Origin: Balanoglossus misakiensis
Lineage: Eukaryota; Hemichordata
Direction: 5' to 3'
NCBI GenBank assembly: GCA_040954595.2
Contig: CM082597.2
Coordinates: 1,612,001-1,676,000 of the forward strand
DNA: 64,000 bases
Of the stretch, positions 26,001 to 36,653 are shown piece by piece (the first letter of the stretch is position 1; each line of letters starts with the position of its first letter). A program made the position numbers and the translations under genes. The notes below the pieces were generated by a model. The model saw only the letters and a program-made list of their open reading frames with translations, made no database searches and was not told the DNA's origin.

Positions 26001-29000
26001 AAATGATTAAGAGTCCAAACAAACACCTGAATTCCAAGCACATTCTAGTTCTGATATTCTGATGGACGAGATGTAGAGCGACTAATTTTTTTTAGATTGA
26101 CAAGACCACCATGATAGCTGAGATTACTGATGGTGTGGGGGCATATGCGGAGTGCTCACGGCTGAACTCCTTTACCACTATGGTTTGGTCCAAATCCATT
26201 GTTTTCTATGGCAAAATTGGACTGCTAAAATGGATAACAGGGGTGAAAGATTAAATTTCATATGACCCAATATCTTATGTCTCCTCAGCAAATTAACCAG
26301 GTGAACCAGGTGTGTGTATTAAACAAAAAGAGACAAGAAACATATTCTTTTGCAATAATACGATTCTAGTTTATGTATGCAAGAAGGAAGATGTCGGCGT
26401 GCCGGTGTTTCCTGGAAAATATCCATCATCCATAGTCTTAATTTCCTGTTCTCTAGTGCCCCGGTACAAACCAGACAAAGAACATTACCATTCCTGTGAA
26501 GTCTTCTAATGTTCATGTTATGCGCCTCACCAGACTGCCACTAAATTTGCCCAGATTAAACAACCTAACGATTTCATAATCTAGTAACGACAGAAAAATG
26601 TTCACAGTAGCGCAAAACTGATCAATGTTCGCACAGAGAAATTTACAATTGATCAGGTGACTTTATTTCTTAATAAAAACTATAATTCAGGAACTCAGGA
26701 TGTTCTGAAGACATTGTGGCAGCTGCAAGCATTCTACTGATTAATCAAAATGCAAGTCACATCACAAGTTCGGTCAACTTTTGACACTCAGATGCATGAG
26801 ATGTCAGGTTGGGGCACAGGTTTTGGTGACAGACAGAGTGAGTGTATGCGTGTGTGTGTTTTTGCTGAATAGCAAGACTTACTTGGAAGGCTCTGTTGTT
26901 GTAGTATCTGTCTTGAAGTTTGGCTGAAAATTCTGCTGGATCGAAACCTTCCTCTGAAAAAGAATAAATACAAAATTTCGCCTTTTATAGCATGTCATGA
27001 TCTGTTCACGAATGGATTGTACATTCACACCTTACGCATTGTCTTTTGCGTTTGCAACCATTTTTCGTGGTATTTGATTTACAACGAAAAATTCTTGGGG
27101 GACACATATCACAAATTACGTTTTTACATGTAATCTAGCATCTTTTCTTATTTCAAAATGACTTGCTCTATCAAATACAATTATTTGAGAAACACACACA
27201 CTCCATCACAATACAATCCACTAATGCATATTTCTTTGTATAAACTTCCGTCATTGTGAAGCAAGACCATGTAAGTGAAATTATTGATTTTTTTCTTTTT
27301 AATTCCTCCCATTACGACACGACACGTCATATGGTAATTTTTTCATTCACATTTCCTGTCCATTACCAATATTACCACCGAAAAAAACACTTGTTGAAAT
27401 TTCAATCTTGTTGTCGAGCCATCAGAATATATGCATAATATATGTTAGCTTGGTAAGACATAATGTTCATTGATTGCATCTTTTCATTAAAATTAAGCCT
27501 GGATATATTTAAAACAAAATGAAATATTAATAACGGTCATTTATTTCTCCGTTAAATTTTCTGACATGAGTTGTCCTAACATCATATCTTTATGTTTAAA
27601 AATGTTTTTGCTGTGTATATATTTTTCAGTTTCTCATTCGACTGCTGAAATTACATTTAAACACTAGATAATGAGCAATTATCAACATAGCTAGAATATG
27701 CCCAACAATTGCAGTAATTGCTCTTGTTTTCCTGGAAAAAAAAGTGTTGGGAAATATGATTCGAAATTGTGCATGATATCGAATATAAAAGCTTAAAGGG
27801 AAAGCTACAATGACTTACCTGCAGTGGCCCAACAACCAATTCTATAAAATACACACAATCAAAACGGAGTTCGACAGATGACGACGCACAATGTGTAAGT
27901 CTCAATTACTACTTTCCTTAATAATGAATATTAATTTATCAGGCTGAGAACTAATATGTAGAGGGCATACATGCTAAAATCACATTAGAATTGCTGTAGA
28001 CCAAACTATTATAATGGTAGGGGTGGCAGCATGCCCAGCCGGGTCTTGTTTTATGTGAGGTTTAGTTGTCAAGTACCTTTCATGTGAATTTTAATATTTT
28101 TATTCTCATTAATCTTAAAGCAAACTTGCAATGAATGAGAAAAATAAAGATATTGTTTAAACTGATACGGACATTTGTTGGACAAATGAAAAAAGTAAGA
28201 AATTGAACATCAATTCATTTTAATGTGTATCCATCTTTTTGTTTATTTCAATATTTTGTTTATTTCAATGATATTGACGTACTCTTTGCAAATCATATCA
28301 ATGACAAGATAATATATGTTACCAACTTTAACAAATACAGGCAACTGTTCAAAATGTGCTGTTTTTATGTTTAAACAACTTTAGGCAAAATACCATATAC
28401 CACATTTTTATAAATTAATGTGTGATACACTTTCCAATGGAACAAAGTAGGGTTAGGAATTTTGACAAAGGTGTCAGACGTCCTAATTAATTCAGTTTCA
28501 CACTGGTATTTCAAACAGCTGTCTTGGAGTTGGAATACGTTCCACAGACGTGTCAGTCTACGAAATCAATACAGAAAAAGTGGTCCATTCACGTATTTTT
28601 CCCCACATCAGACAATTACCAAATGATGCTGGCGTTGCTTGACAACAGATGCTAAAAGGAATTTCATCAGTCCACGTTCAAAACATTAGAAAATGGCCTG
28701 GTTTCAGAAGCTAACAGTACACACAGCATGTCGATTCTTGTGCCACATCTGGATCAAAATCCCTTGGCAAATATAAAGATCGTGATTTGGAGCAATCGGA
28801 AAGGTTACTTAATAACACAGGATTTCAAGCGGATCATTTTTATAGTGTTAATGCTAAATCACACATGCGAAAAACAGGTTCTGCTTTTTTGGTGTGTTGA
28901 TGCATAAAATCTCGTGCACGATCACGAGTGATACGGAGTACAGTACAAGCCACTACATGCATACCGCTTACTGTTATAAACACAGAGCTTGATCACTATG

Positions 29001-29200
29001 ACGTGGACATTAGTAATGTAACTATGAGCACAAGATCGCATCTTACCTTCTCTGATTCGTAAAAGTTTATCGAAATAATGCGCCGAAAACTGGTAAATAT
29101 TTTCGGGTTGTTCTCTGAGGACTTCGCGGGCCAGACCCTCAAGGAGGGTCTGGAAGCCGTTCGGAACCCGTAATTTGGTGTTGGAAAACGGTACTGCCAT
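11003..29200 (-). CDS. SPA17: Giant SPA17-like (sperm autoantigenic protein 17) protein with eleven IQ motifs, 1032 aa, 15 exons
   Basis: Exons (minus): 29200-29047, 26953-26883, 21895-21792, 21654-21504, 20585-20529, 20201-20145, 19107-18994, 18547-18398, 17625-17581, 17374-17330, 17108-17064, 16946-16902, 16740-15688, 13958-13821, 11872-11003. All phases close to 1033 codons. Residues 1-51 (MAVPFSNTKLRVPNGFQTLL, then REVLREQPENI-type RIIa sequence) and exon 2 (EGFDPAEFSAKLQDRYYNNR) match vertebrate SPA17 closely. SPA17 binds AKAPs through RIIa in the sperm fibrous sheath and calmodulin through its IQ. Vertebrate SPA17 is ~150 aa with one IQ. Here there are eleven: one in exon 3 (IQAGVRGHQAREK), one in exon 4, seven in exon 13, one in exon 14 and one in exon 15. 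Ten share the unit DPEVEKAAVKIQAGFKG. Exons 5-12 are purely acidic linkers. The tail is Ala/Pro/Glu rich (APAAEAPAAEEPATEEP). From exon 5 onward every intron is phase 0, so any exon can be skipped in frame. RNA evidence would settle whether one transcript carries all exons. Confidence 0.88.
11678..11803 (-). repeat. Three 42-bp tandem repeats coding for a 14-aa unit
   Basis: In the last SPA17-like exon the protein reads EGEQQKEEQPEAPV, EGEQQKEEQPEAPA, EVEQQKEEQPEAPA consecutively. It is a recent coding minisatellite and adds Glu/Gln/Pro-rich spacer before the last IQ motif. Confidence 0.9.
12323..12369. repeat. Inverted repeat with 12-bp perfect arms
   Basis: GGTCAGGATTTT (12323-12334) and AAAATCCTGACC (12358-12369) flank a 23-base loop, in the last intron of the SPA17-like gene. 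Confidence 0.8.
13208..13301. mobile_element. Small MITE-like element, 94 bp, perfect 15-bp terminal inverted repeats
   Basis: The ends are TTTAACCCTTTCACC (13208-13222) and GGTGAAAGGGTTAAA (13287-13301), perfect reverse complements. It lies in the SPA17-like intron between exons 14 and 15. Related copies occur at 26165, 33887, 39010 and 56458, so this is a dispersed nonautonomous family. No target-site duplication is obvious. Confidence 0.6.
15688..16740 (-). repeat. Array of seven IQ-motif repeats in one exon (exon 13 of the SPA17-like gene)
   Basis: The 351 codons hold seven ~40-60-aa repeats, each with DIDLNDPEVEKAAVKIQAGF or a near variant followed by KGxKARK. Repeats 2, 4, 6 end KEV(S/G)EL while 3, 5, 7 end KQV followed by ADM, TEM or KEL. 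Thus the array grew by duplication of a two-repeat unit. No stop or frameshift interrupts it. Confidence 0.9.
16902..17625 (-). repeat. Four tandem 45-nt acidic exons with similar flanking intron ends
   Basis: Exons 9-12 of the SPA17-like gene are all exactly 15 codons, phase 0 on both sides: ASEPVAEAEQATESK, DVEEKVEEQTTAETQ, ETQEAVTEETPAETE, ETEEKAEEETATETK. The introns upstream end in GT-rich sequence and an AAG|G acceptor rather than a pyrimidine tract. Equal length and similar intron ends indicate tandem exon duplication. Confidence 0.85.
17285..17325. repeat. CAA trinucleotide run
   Basis: A short (CAA)n tract within the SPA17-like intron beside the 45-nt exons. A (CAAA)n run lies near 17126. 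Confidence 0.7.
20283..20405. repeat. Compound TG/TATG microsatellite
   Basis: Alternating GTATGTAT and GTGTGT blocks over ~120 bases in the intron between exons 5 and 6 of the SPA17-like gene. Open frames through it are low complexity and not genes. Confidence 0.9.
24333..24430. repeat. Degenerate ~21-bp tandem repeat
   Basis: About five copies of a CAGTGGGTCATTTCAACCCA-like unit, some inverted in sense so that CAGTGGG/CCCACTG pairs form. Located in intron 2 of the SPA17-like gene. Confidence 0.6.
26165..26255. mobile_element. MITE-like copy of the 13208 family
   Basis: Ends AACTCCTTTACCAC and GGGGTGAAAGATTAAA are diverged versions of the 13208 element. The interior contains TGGTTTGGTCCAAATCCATT, shared with the copy at 56458. 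Confidence 0.5.
27657..27841 (-). other. Possible alternative exons in intron 1 of the SPA17-like gene (short RIIa-only isoform)
   Basis: Minus strand: a 23-nt exon 27841-27819 (acceptor tatag, donor GTAAGT) and a terminal exon 27731-27657 (acceptor tttccag). Exon 1 ends in phase 1. Joining these gives an in-frame tail, ELVVGPLQ then ENKSNYCNCWAYSSYVDN and a stop 6 codons on, for a protein of about 83 aa with only RIIa. Splice signals and phase are good, but no conservation can be seen, so it may be chance. Confidence 0.35.
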
Positions 29201-30437
29201 CTTTGATTAACTGTGAAGTGTGTAAAATACGGCGTAACCACGTAGAAATATCGATTTGCACCTAAAAAGATCAAGTTCCCACAGTCTGTTCACAGATCGG
29301 TCATTCAACACAAGGGCGCCTTGCGTTTACTGTGTTGTTTCCTAACGACGGCTCATGAATATGCATGAGTATACAACAATCTCCGTTGTGAAGGAAACAG
29401 CGCCCTCAAACAAAAGAGCAATAGAAAAACGTGAAGACGATATGTACACTCGCTCAAAGTTTACTATTTTCAAGAGAATTTACCGATTTTTCTTTAAATC
29501 TAAGTATGCATTTATTTACATTTTGAAAATATATAAACATTTCCTGTACATTCATTAAAATTCACATTAATTCTTATTCTGTACAATAGAGTGAAACCTT
29601 TCCTTACAGCCACTTGTCTACATAATCAGAACTCCAAATTATGGAGATTTTCATTCAATGTTACTTTCTGCTAACACTATGCTAGCATCAGAATAAAAAC
29701 TCATCAAACGTAGCCATAGCTGGCTTTTCTACTTGAGGTGATATAACCATATCAGGTAAATAAATTGGCATGAGAAAAATACACAAGAAATTAAACATGG
29801 CACATAATATTGGCACATTAATATTTACATCTCTGTGAGTTTCCCAGATATTCTACAAATGAAGTTAGCAATTACATGAGTTTGTGACTACAATTAATTA
29901 GGCTAACTGCATTGAAGATTACTTCAAGTACTGTTATTGGAGGTTTGCAAAATTATCATTTTGTAAAAATATAACTCTTACTATCCACCAAAAATGTAAT
30001 AAACTTACTAGTGGTGCCTTTCTTTGAGTGGTAACATATTCATGTTATTATTATGGATACAAGGGGAAATGTTTTGGAGATTACCTCAAAACTGATTTAT
30101 TTTCAATTTTTAGCAAAAGTGCCTGAGATCGAATTCTACATACTGTGCAGTAATACTGTCTGTGAGTCTATACTATTTTGGTACATAACCTTATTGACCG
30201 TAAAATGTTAACACCATTCCTTTAAGGCATTTACAATTCTTAAATAAAAGATTTCAACCTCCATAAATACATGTATACAAAGCTAATGTGATATTTACAT
30301 GGAGTCTTATCTTGTCTCATCTCTAACAAAATTACAGTCTAAATCTTCTAAATATTTTTGACAAAGTCCACTTTGATTGTACCACATTCCTTATACATCC
30401 ATGGAAGACTCTGCAAAATTCCTTGGCATTCCTCGTT
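29201..30437. other. SPA17-like promoter and 3' UTR of the 748-aa IQ gene
   Basis: No gene seen. Bases just above 29200 should hold the SPA17-like promoter on the minus strand. The AT-rich part up to 30437 is the likely 3' UTR of the next gene, with AATAAA on the minus strand at 30096-30101. Confidence 0.45.
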
Positions 30438-33400
30438 CTACGCTCTCAATAAATTACTCTTCCCCATCCATAATCTCAGATCAATAGGTGGGGGAGCTGG
30501 CGGTGTTAGCAATCTGCCAAAAACAAAATAAATTTATGAAAACTGTTGTTAATTTCTGCATGTTACAGTGTATGGGTTCACTTCAGTGATAATAAATGTT
30601 TTAAGAGATTAATAGTCAAACTTACCTTGGCGTTTCTTCCTCGGGCTGATCCAGCTCAGCTTCATATTCATGTAAATCGTCCATGTCTGCTTCCAACTGT
30701 TCTGCCAGTTCCGTGACCAGAGAATTCATCAACTACAGTCAATGAAAATAAGTAGACAGAAATTAAGAAGAGTTTAAAGGTTAAGGATTTTTTCATTCTC
30801 CACGGGACATTGCGGAAATATTTAGACTTACCACATCAGTTGTGACTTCCTCGTGGAACTGTTTCATCGCAAAGTTGTCTTCAGTGAGTTTCCTCTGATC
30901 TCTGACGTTGAAATATTGAGTCATCAAGATGTCAAGAGTCATCGCTGCAACAAGACCAAACAAATAATCAATGCTTGACTGAAGGAACGCAATGCATGTT
31001 CTAACTTACCAGCATGCTTATCTTATAACTGCATGGGTTCAGTCTTAATTGTGTGGACACAGACATAACAGGAGGGTGAGATAGGGCCAATTCACTATGA
31101 TATAGACTTACCATCAAGGAATTTATCGAAGTACTCCCTCTCTGTCCATATCTGACCATTCCTGGCAATCATGGTCAGCAAATAATCCAGGAAGAAACTT
31201 TCAATGACAACCTCACCAGCATGTGTGGCCACCTGTTGGAATGCAAGCATAGAAGTTGTGATCAAACAGAGTTTGGAGTATATACAGTATATGTATGGCA
31301 TTCCAAGAGATACACTGCTGGGATTGCCTCACATGGGAATTTCTAGCCCTTACCTCTCTGTGTTGTTTCTTGATAACAGCTGCATCGTATCTTGCCAGTG
31401 TCTCTTCCGCGAGTTCTTTGTGGAGTTCATGAGTCTCTTCCAGAACGAAATCTTCTATCAAATCCTCCAGTACCACCTCAAAGATTGCCTCACGCACCTA
31501 AATTGAGCAAAAAACACAAACAACATTATACTTAATCAGGTGATTATCTGAAGCATGAAGCATAAATATTGTGGTGATTGGTCATCAACATTCCCCATTG
31601 GCCTCGCTTTGAGTTCAAATTCATGATGGCTGCACGAGATCGCTAGACTTATGAAAGGGGTGTATCAACTTACTGCATCCACAACATGTGGTTTTTCAAC
31701 TTCCTCAAATATTTCCATGAACGTGTCATAGACAGCTGCTCGGTTGAGGTGGTCCTGCACCAAATCTTCTATAGTGTCAGCCACTACCAGTTCCACACTC
31801 TCTTTGACAATTTCATTTAGCAACGCACGACTGCAGTCATCAATGTAATCTTTCCTTGTAGATTCCTCATCCATGTAACTGCAAAAAAAATCAGGATCAA
31901 GTTTTTCATGTCACTTCCTTTCTTTCAACAATATGAGTTTTTTGAAAGATTAGATGACAAAATATCACAGACTGGATAAGAATATTTGAGTAACAGACCT
32001 ATCCAACATATCTGCCGTTGTCTTGACAACCACCTCGTCCACCATTTCTTGAACCGTCTCATCAACAATGTCTTCACAGCAAAGAAGAGCTGGTACATAT
32101 AATGATTGATCCTTTTGCTGAGAATAAGAAACAAACAAAATGTTTATTACAGAAATTAACCTTTTCACCCCAGTTCCCTTCTTACAAGTCAAGCCTAACG
32201 AAAGCTGGGTGTTGACAAGTGGAGGACACAAACCACAAACTACTTAACTCACCTGGTGGCGTTTCTCAGATAGTGCATCTATCAGTAAATCTGGGATCAG
32301 TTCAGATTCCATGGTTTCCTTAATGAAACCATCTACAAATTTTTCAGCAGCGTTCTCGTCCCTGAGGTAATTGGCGCTTTCTAAACCCTATAACAGGAGA
32401 AGGAAAAAAAAGAGGTTCTCATTAGTATTAGATTTCCTAGCAATGTGTTCACTGCCTACATAAAATATAAAACGTTCGCAAGCAAGGTGAAAACTAACCT
32501 GTCGTGTGCGAAACCCTCTGTACACACTCTGGATTCTCACAGCTGCTTCGTCAGGTGTGACCTGTCGCCTTCTTCTCCCTCTCTTCTTTTTCTTTTGCTG
32601 AATATCAAAAGTTAACCAAAAAGTGATGTGAGCTGGGGATGTGTCCTCCTACAGGTCTGCCTGTCTGTACAGTAAAAATGCTCTTTATATTTTTTCTCTC
32701 ATTAATGCCAACACTGGTTGAGGTTCTCACCTTAAGAAGAGAGCCAAGCTCATCATATTTCGAAACTCTCCCTGACAAATCTCCCTCAATGGCTGCCAAG
32801 GCTATGGCCAGCCCATCCGGATCCTTGGATTCCGACTTATCTGGATTAGCATAATCCGGACCTACAGTGAGATAAGTGACTGGGCCGCGTGGACTGATAT
32901 ACGGATTTGCTGGTAAACTGTGAATATACTGTAATCCCGGATCTATGGGAGGATTGTAGGGATTCTGCTCTCCTGTCGGTAAATACTGAGGTCCGGGACT
33001 CAAATATTTATTTTCCCCCGGCAAGTATCCCGGCTGGCTCAATGCACTGCTAGTTCTACTGGAAGTATCGGATTCAGTATCCGTGCCTTTCCGGTACCGG
33101 ACAAGTAGTTTCTTCTTCTTCTTCTTGTTTCTTTGATACGGATACACGCCCAGCACGCCGGGTTTATATCCGTTGTAACGGAGACTGGAATACACATCAT
33201 CCGGTCGGGTGAATTCAGTGGGGTCACTTTTCTGGGATGGCTTATGACTGTACCCATTGCTAACAGGTTTTCCATGGTGTCCATCTTTGGGATTACCATA
33301 ATATCCGGAGCTTTGCTTACTCCGGTTTGAATATCCGTGTTTGCTTGGGTCACGGTGACCTTTGACATGACTGGGGTCATTGTGTGCATAACTTCTGGGA

Positions 33401-34806
33401 TCTCTGGGATCAAGGAAGTTCCTCTGATCTATCGGGTCAGGATAATCTCGGTCATGGTAATCCCTGTGTTGTCGAGGTTCATAGTAATCACTGTCGTCTC
33501 TTGGATCATCCATGAAATGCCCATTGATGCGTGGTTCCCTGAAATGTAACATCAACAATTGCTGAGTGTTCACAATATTTACCTGTCTTCAGTGGTGCAT
33601 CAAATGGGTTTAGAGGTCATACTGTCAATGTGACAAAACTAGTGTTAGCTAATCAGAAAATACTTGCCCTGCACTGCACCACACTGTCATGTAGTAACAG
33701 TTATAGCTAATTGAAAGACTTGCTTTGTACTGTACCTTTCAAAGGCATCCTCTCTTGGGACCAAGGGTGGGACCACTTCATACGTGCTCCGCCGCAGATT
33801 TCCCGGATAAGCAGACACTGGGGTGTCCATGGACGGAGTGTTGTAACCAGCAGGGGTATCCAAACTACAGAATGAAATCAGATATATTAACCCTTTCACC
33901 CCCATTCCCTATATAGAGGTCCAATTTTACAGTAGAACATAATTGATTTAGAGCAAATAAGGAACACTTCAGTTAGTCAGTCACTCAAAGCACACACACA
34001 GCATCTGCGACCTGTAGAAATAATGGTAACATATGATATTGATGAGAAACAATGGTTTTGGACTATGGTTTATTCTCTGAACATATAGAGGGCAGTAAAA
34101 AACTGTTTTCCTTACTGTGGTAGAATTTTTGGTGGAGGTGTCCTGTGGTAACCATTTCTGTATTTTGGTGTTGTTTTGCCGTTGTATGATCTAGTACTGC
34201 TTGCTGTGCTCTGCCGTGACCCTGCCGGTCTCCGCCGGGATTTTTTCAGTCTGTGAAAAGATTAAAACAGCAAATTGTGTGAATTTCTCTCTTGTGCCTG
34301 ACGTACATCATAATCATTACATGTACGTTTCCTCTGAAAAATATTATAGTACTCAAATTAATTCCTTGATAAAGCACGTAACAGACGCTAAGGTGACGTG
34401 ATTTCCGATCAGATCATTAAAATCCCATTATGATTACAAAGCGAAAGTATTGCCGTGTAAACAAATCGATGAACCCTGGGGGTCGACTGTTATATACAAA
34501 TCAATAATATGACGACATATTGATTTCCAACTACAGTGAGAGTGCAGTGGTTTTCGCATCAATATAGCTAGTTTCTGATAAGAAAAATGCGGGGTCTTCC
34601 TGTCAAAAAACGCCCTCTTTAAAGACTGTGATCGCATAATTATAAGATTGCAATCAACATCAAGTTGTACAACTTGTAACGTTACATACACCCTTCCTTG
34701 TCTCCGATCGATTGATAATGATGTTAATAATGCGTTCCGCATTGACTTACCTTTCTTGTAACCTATCCCATGTTTCCTCCCGCTCTCTGCCGTACGTAGA
34801 CGCCAT
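30438..34806 (-). CDS. IQ-motif protein with acidic helical repeats, 748 aa, 13 exons
   Basis: Exons (minus): 34806-34751, 34250-34116, 33864-33736, 33538-32731, 32597-32499, 32387-32253, 32117-31999, 31878-31674, 31497-31354, 31232-31112, 30944-30832, 30732-30626, 30513-30438. All GT-AG; phases close to 749 codons. Residues 1-375 are basic, disordered, rich in Tyr/Pro/Asp/Ser (DPRDPRSYAHNDPSH) with a lysine tract (NKKKKKKLLVRYRK). Exon 5 has RGRRRRQ then one IQ motif (RIQSVYRGFRTRQ), a calmodulin site. Exons 6-12 are all-helical and acidic with similar segments (DIVDETVQEMVDEVV, LLNEIVKESVELVVADT, VREAIFEVVLEDLIEDF). It ends in a conserved-looking tail, LLTPPAPPPIDLRLWMG. I do not recognise the family; the IQ motif and its SPA17-like neighbour suggest a ciliary or sperm role. 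Confidence 0.82.
33887..33935. mobile_element. Partial MITE-like copy of the 13208 family
   Basis: ATTAACCCTTTCACCCCC followed by ATTCCCTATATAGAGGTCCA-type interior, matching the other copies. A shorter fragment with the same left end is at 32155-32190. Both are in introns of the 748-aa IQ gene. Confidence 0.5.
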
Positions 34807-35187
34807 GATAACCAAAGCGATCGCCGAAATCGTCTCGATTCCTACATGTTGTTCACTGGATACGTGGTTTGTTTAGTTGTTGTTAACTTCCACGGAATGT
34901 CCGCCATCTTTGCCACAAGGGTGCTAATGCGCACGCTCGTGACCCCACGGTAACCTTCTTGATTCAGGACGAAGCATGTACGCGTTGTCATGGTAGTGAG
35001 CGGTCGCGGATGACCGCCATTTTCTTGTGTGTTAAGGACCCGGGGAATATGCTTTATATTAGATATGTCTGTATATTTTAGAATACGAAAATCAGCCATA
35101 AAACTCACGATGAGCTTCATAAACTGTCACTAGGGAGGTTGCAAGCTTTATATGTTATGAAACATAGATTGTTGTTGGTTGTTGTTT

Positions 35188-35273
35188 TGGTGGTGGTGGT
35201 GGTGGTGGTGGCGGCGAGGGTGGTGGTTTTGCTGGTGGTTTTGGTGGTGGCGGCGGCGAGGGTGGTGGTGGTT
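35188..35273. repeat. (GGT)n-rich tract
   Basis: Near-pure GGT/GGC triplets, read directly. Confidence 0.9.
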
Positions 35274-35352
35274 GTGTCTCTGGTCTTTTCCGCATGTCAT
35301 ACATCCCTATAATATCGCTTTATAGCTGACAATAAGCCAATTTTCTATCCCA

Positions 35353-35372
35353 AACCAAGGTGCACCTTGGTT
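35353..35372. repeat. Perfect 20-bp palindrome
   Basis: AACCAAGGTGCACCTTGGTT is its own reverse complement. The GGTGCACC core recurs in the foldback region at 45312. Confidence 0.8.
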
Positions 35373-35730
35373 GGCCTAAAATGTTGGCCACGTTTTGAAA
35401 ACCACGGAGATCAATGATACTGGATGATGTACCGAGTTAAGCTATAAATCACAAACACACTGTACACGAAAGAATGAAGACTAAAGTCATTTCCTAAGGC
35501 GTTTATTTATCCTGTAATAGGTCATTCAAGTTGGCCAAAAACGTAGGCCTAAACGTCATTCTTGGTCAAAGTCATCAATATTCCGTCGTCGACCGACTTA
35601 TCGTATATATGTACGATCTAAGCTTTATTCAGTACACGATCATGATCATGTCCTGTACCGGAACGATTGTGTCGCATGTCTTACAACGACATAACCCGCA
35701 GCTACATCTCTTTGAGACACATGTGTATCA

Positions 35731-36271
35731 CTAGGGCCTCTTTCGGTCAATTGTCTCCATGACGTACGAGTTCTGTGATTCACTCTCGTCTCCATCGTCG
35801 ACCTTTAAGCAAAACGTCACAGTCTCTTCCGCCGAATCGTCGTCATCGAGGAGAGATAGTTGTGTCATGAAGTCAGCGGCGTTTTCTCCTGTGTCGCAGT
35901 TTTCGTTGACGTAGTCAGCAAATTTCTTTGAGTCGTTTCTGAAAGATATAGGGGCCCACATGTCAGATTGTATGTGTATGCGTCTCTCCCTCTCTTCCAG
36001 GGTATTTTAAGTTATTGACAATTGTAAAATAATCCACAAATCATCTCAATATCTCAGTTTTGTTGGCCGAGCATTGATCAGCGTGTTGTGTTCGAAATTG
36101 GAAATATGCCTATCTCAAATCGCCATGAAATTTGCATGTTCAAAGATATCACGATTGCTCATCGACTCTACAAAGCGACGGGGTTGGTTTGTAGGCTAAT
36201 GTTACTAACCGTTTTCGCCCAAAGCAGGAAAAGCATCTCCCAACTCGCTGTGAGGGATGGCAATTGCCCAT
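35731..36271 (-). CDS. Small putative N-myristoylated/palmitoylated protein, 89 aa, 2 exons
   Basis: Exons (minus): 36271-36210 and 35938-35731, joined by a GTTAGT donor and a TTTCAG acceptor in phase 2. The total of 270 nt closes on a stop. The product starts MGNCHPSQRVGRCF and continues SCFGRKR. Gly2 with Asn3/Cys4 is a myristoylation signal, the Cys at 4, 13 and 16 are palmitoylation candidates, and the basic tail favours membrane binding. The rest is acidic and disordered (DDDDSAEETVTF, DDGDESESQNSY). This is the architecture of small membrane-tethered scaffolds. I recognise no family. An upstream out-of-frame ATG at 36315 in good context would compete if the transcript includes it; the alternative frames do not match the phase of exon 2. 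Membrane anchoring is inference. Confidence 0.6.
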
Positions 36272-36546
36272 CCCCACCGTGACCAAACGGCAGATAGTTC
36301 GATAATCGTTGCCATGGCGGCCGGGATGTCTTGTCAGTTCGTGTAATCCAACAAGTTCGAAACGAGATTCTCACCAATCTCGTGATTTTTCTTTGGTGGT
36401 ATCACATTCGACAGATCGATCCACTCATTTGCGACGCTATTTTGCGACTTTAATGTTACGACGCCGCGAACTGTATTACGGCATTAACGTAAATGCCCAC
36501 ATACTTTTATCAAGAAATGACAAGCTGGTTGAATTGGAAGTAATGC

Positions 36547-36552
36547 TTTATT
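36547..36552 (-). promoter_or_regulatory. Poly(A) signal of the minus-strand sepiapterin reductase gene
   Basis: AATAAA on the minus strand about 100 bases after the stop at 36654. Confidence 0.5.
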
Positions 36553-36653
36553 ATTTCTGACACACAGCTAACAACAACATTAACGATTATTGAAAAGGGG
36601 ATGGAAAACGTTTCCATTTACATGAGGACTCAATATGATTCAATATGAGGCAT

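Larger units (their letters stand above)
21896..26882. other. Large intron 2 of the SPA17-like gene (about 5 kb)
   Basis: It lies between the AFQ|gtaagt donor at 26883 and the ttcag acceptor before 21895. I find no nested gene with splice or domain support. It holds a degenerate ~21-bp tandem repeat at 24333-24430 and a MITE-like copy at 26165-26255. Confidence 0.6.
34807..35730. other. Intergenic region with GGT repeat and palindrome
   Basis: It holds the promoter of the 748-aa IQ gene (adjacent to its ATG at 34806), a (GGT)n/(GGC) tract at 35188-35273 and a 20-bp perfect palindrome at 35353-35372. No gene is seen. Confidence 0.5.

Noticed and set aside
34842-35120. 92-codon minus-strand frame beside the IQ gene promoter
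   Set aside because: No recognisable domain; it lies in the expected promoter of the 748-aa gene.
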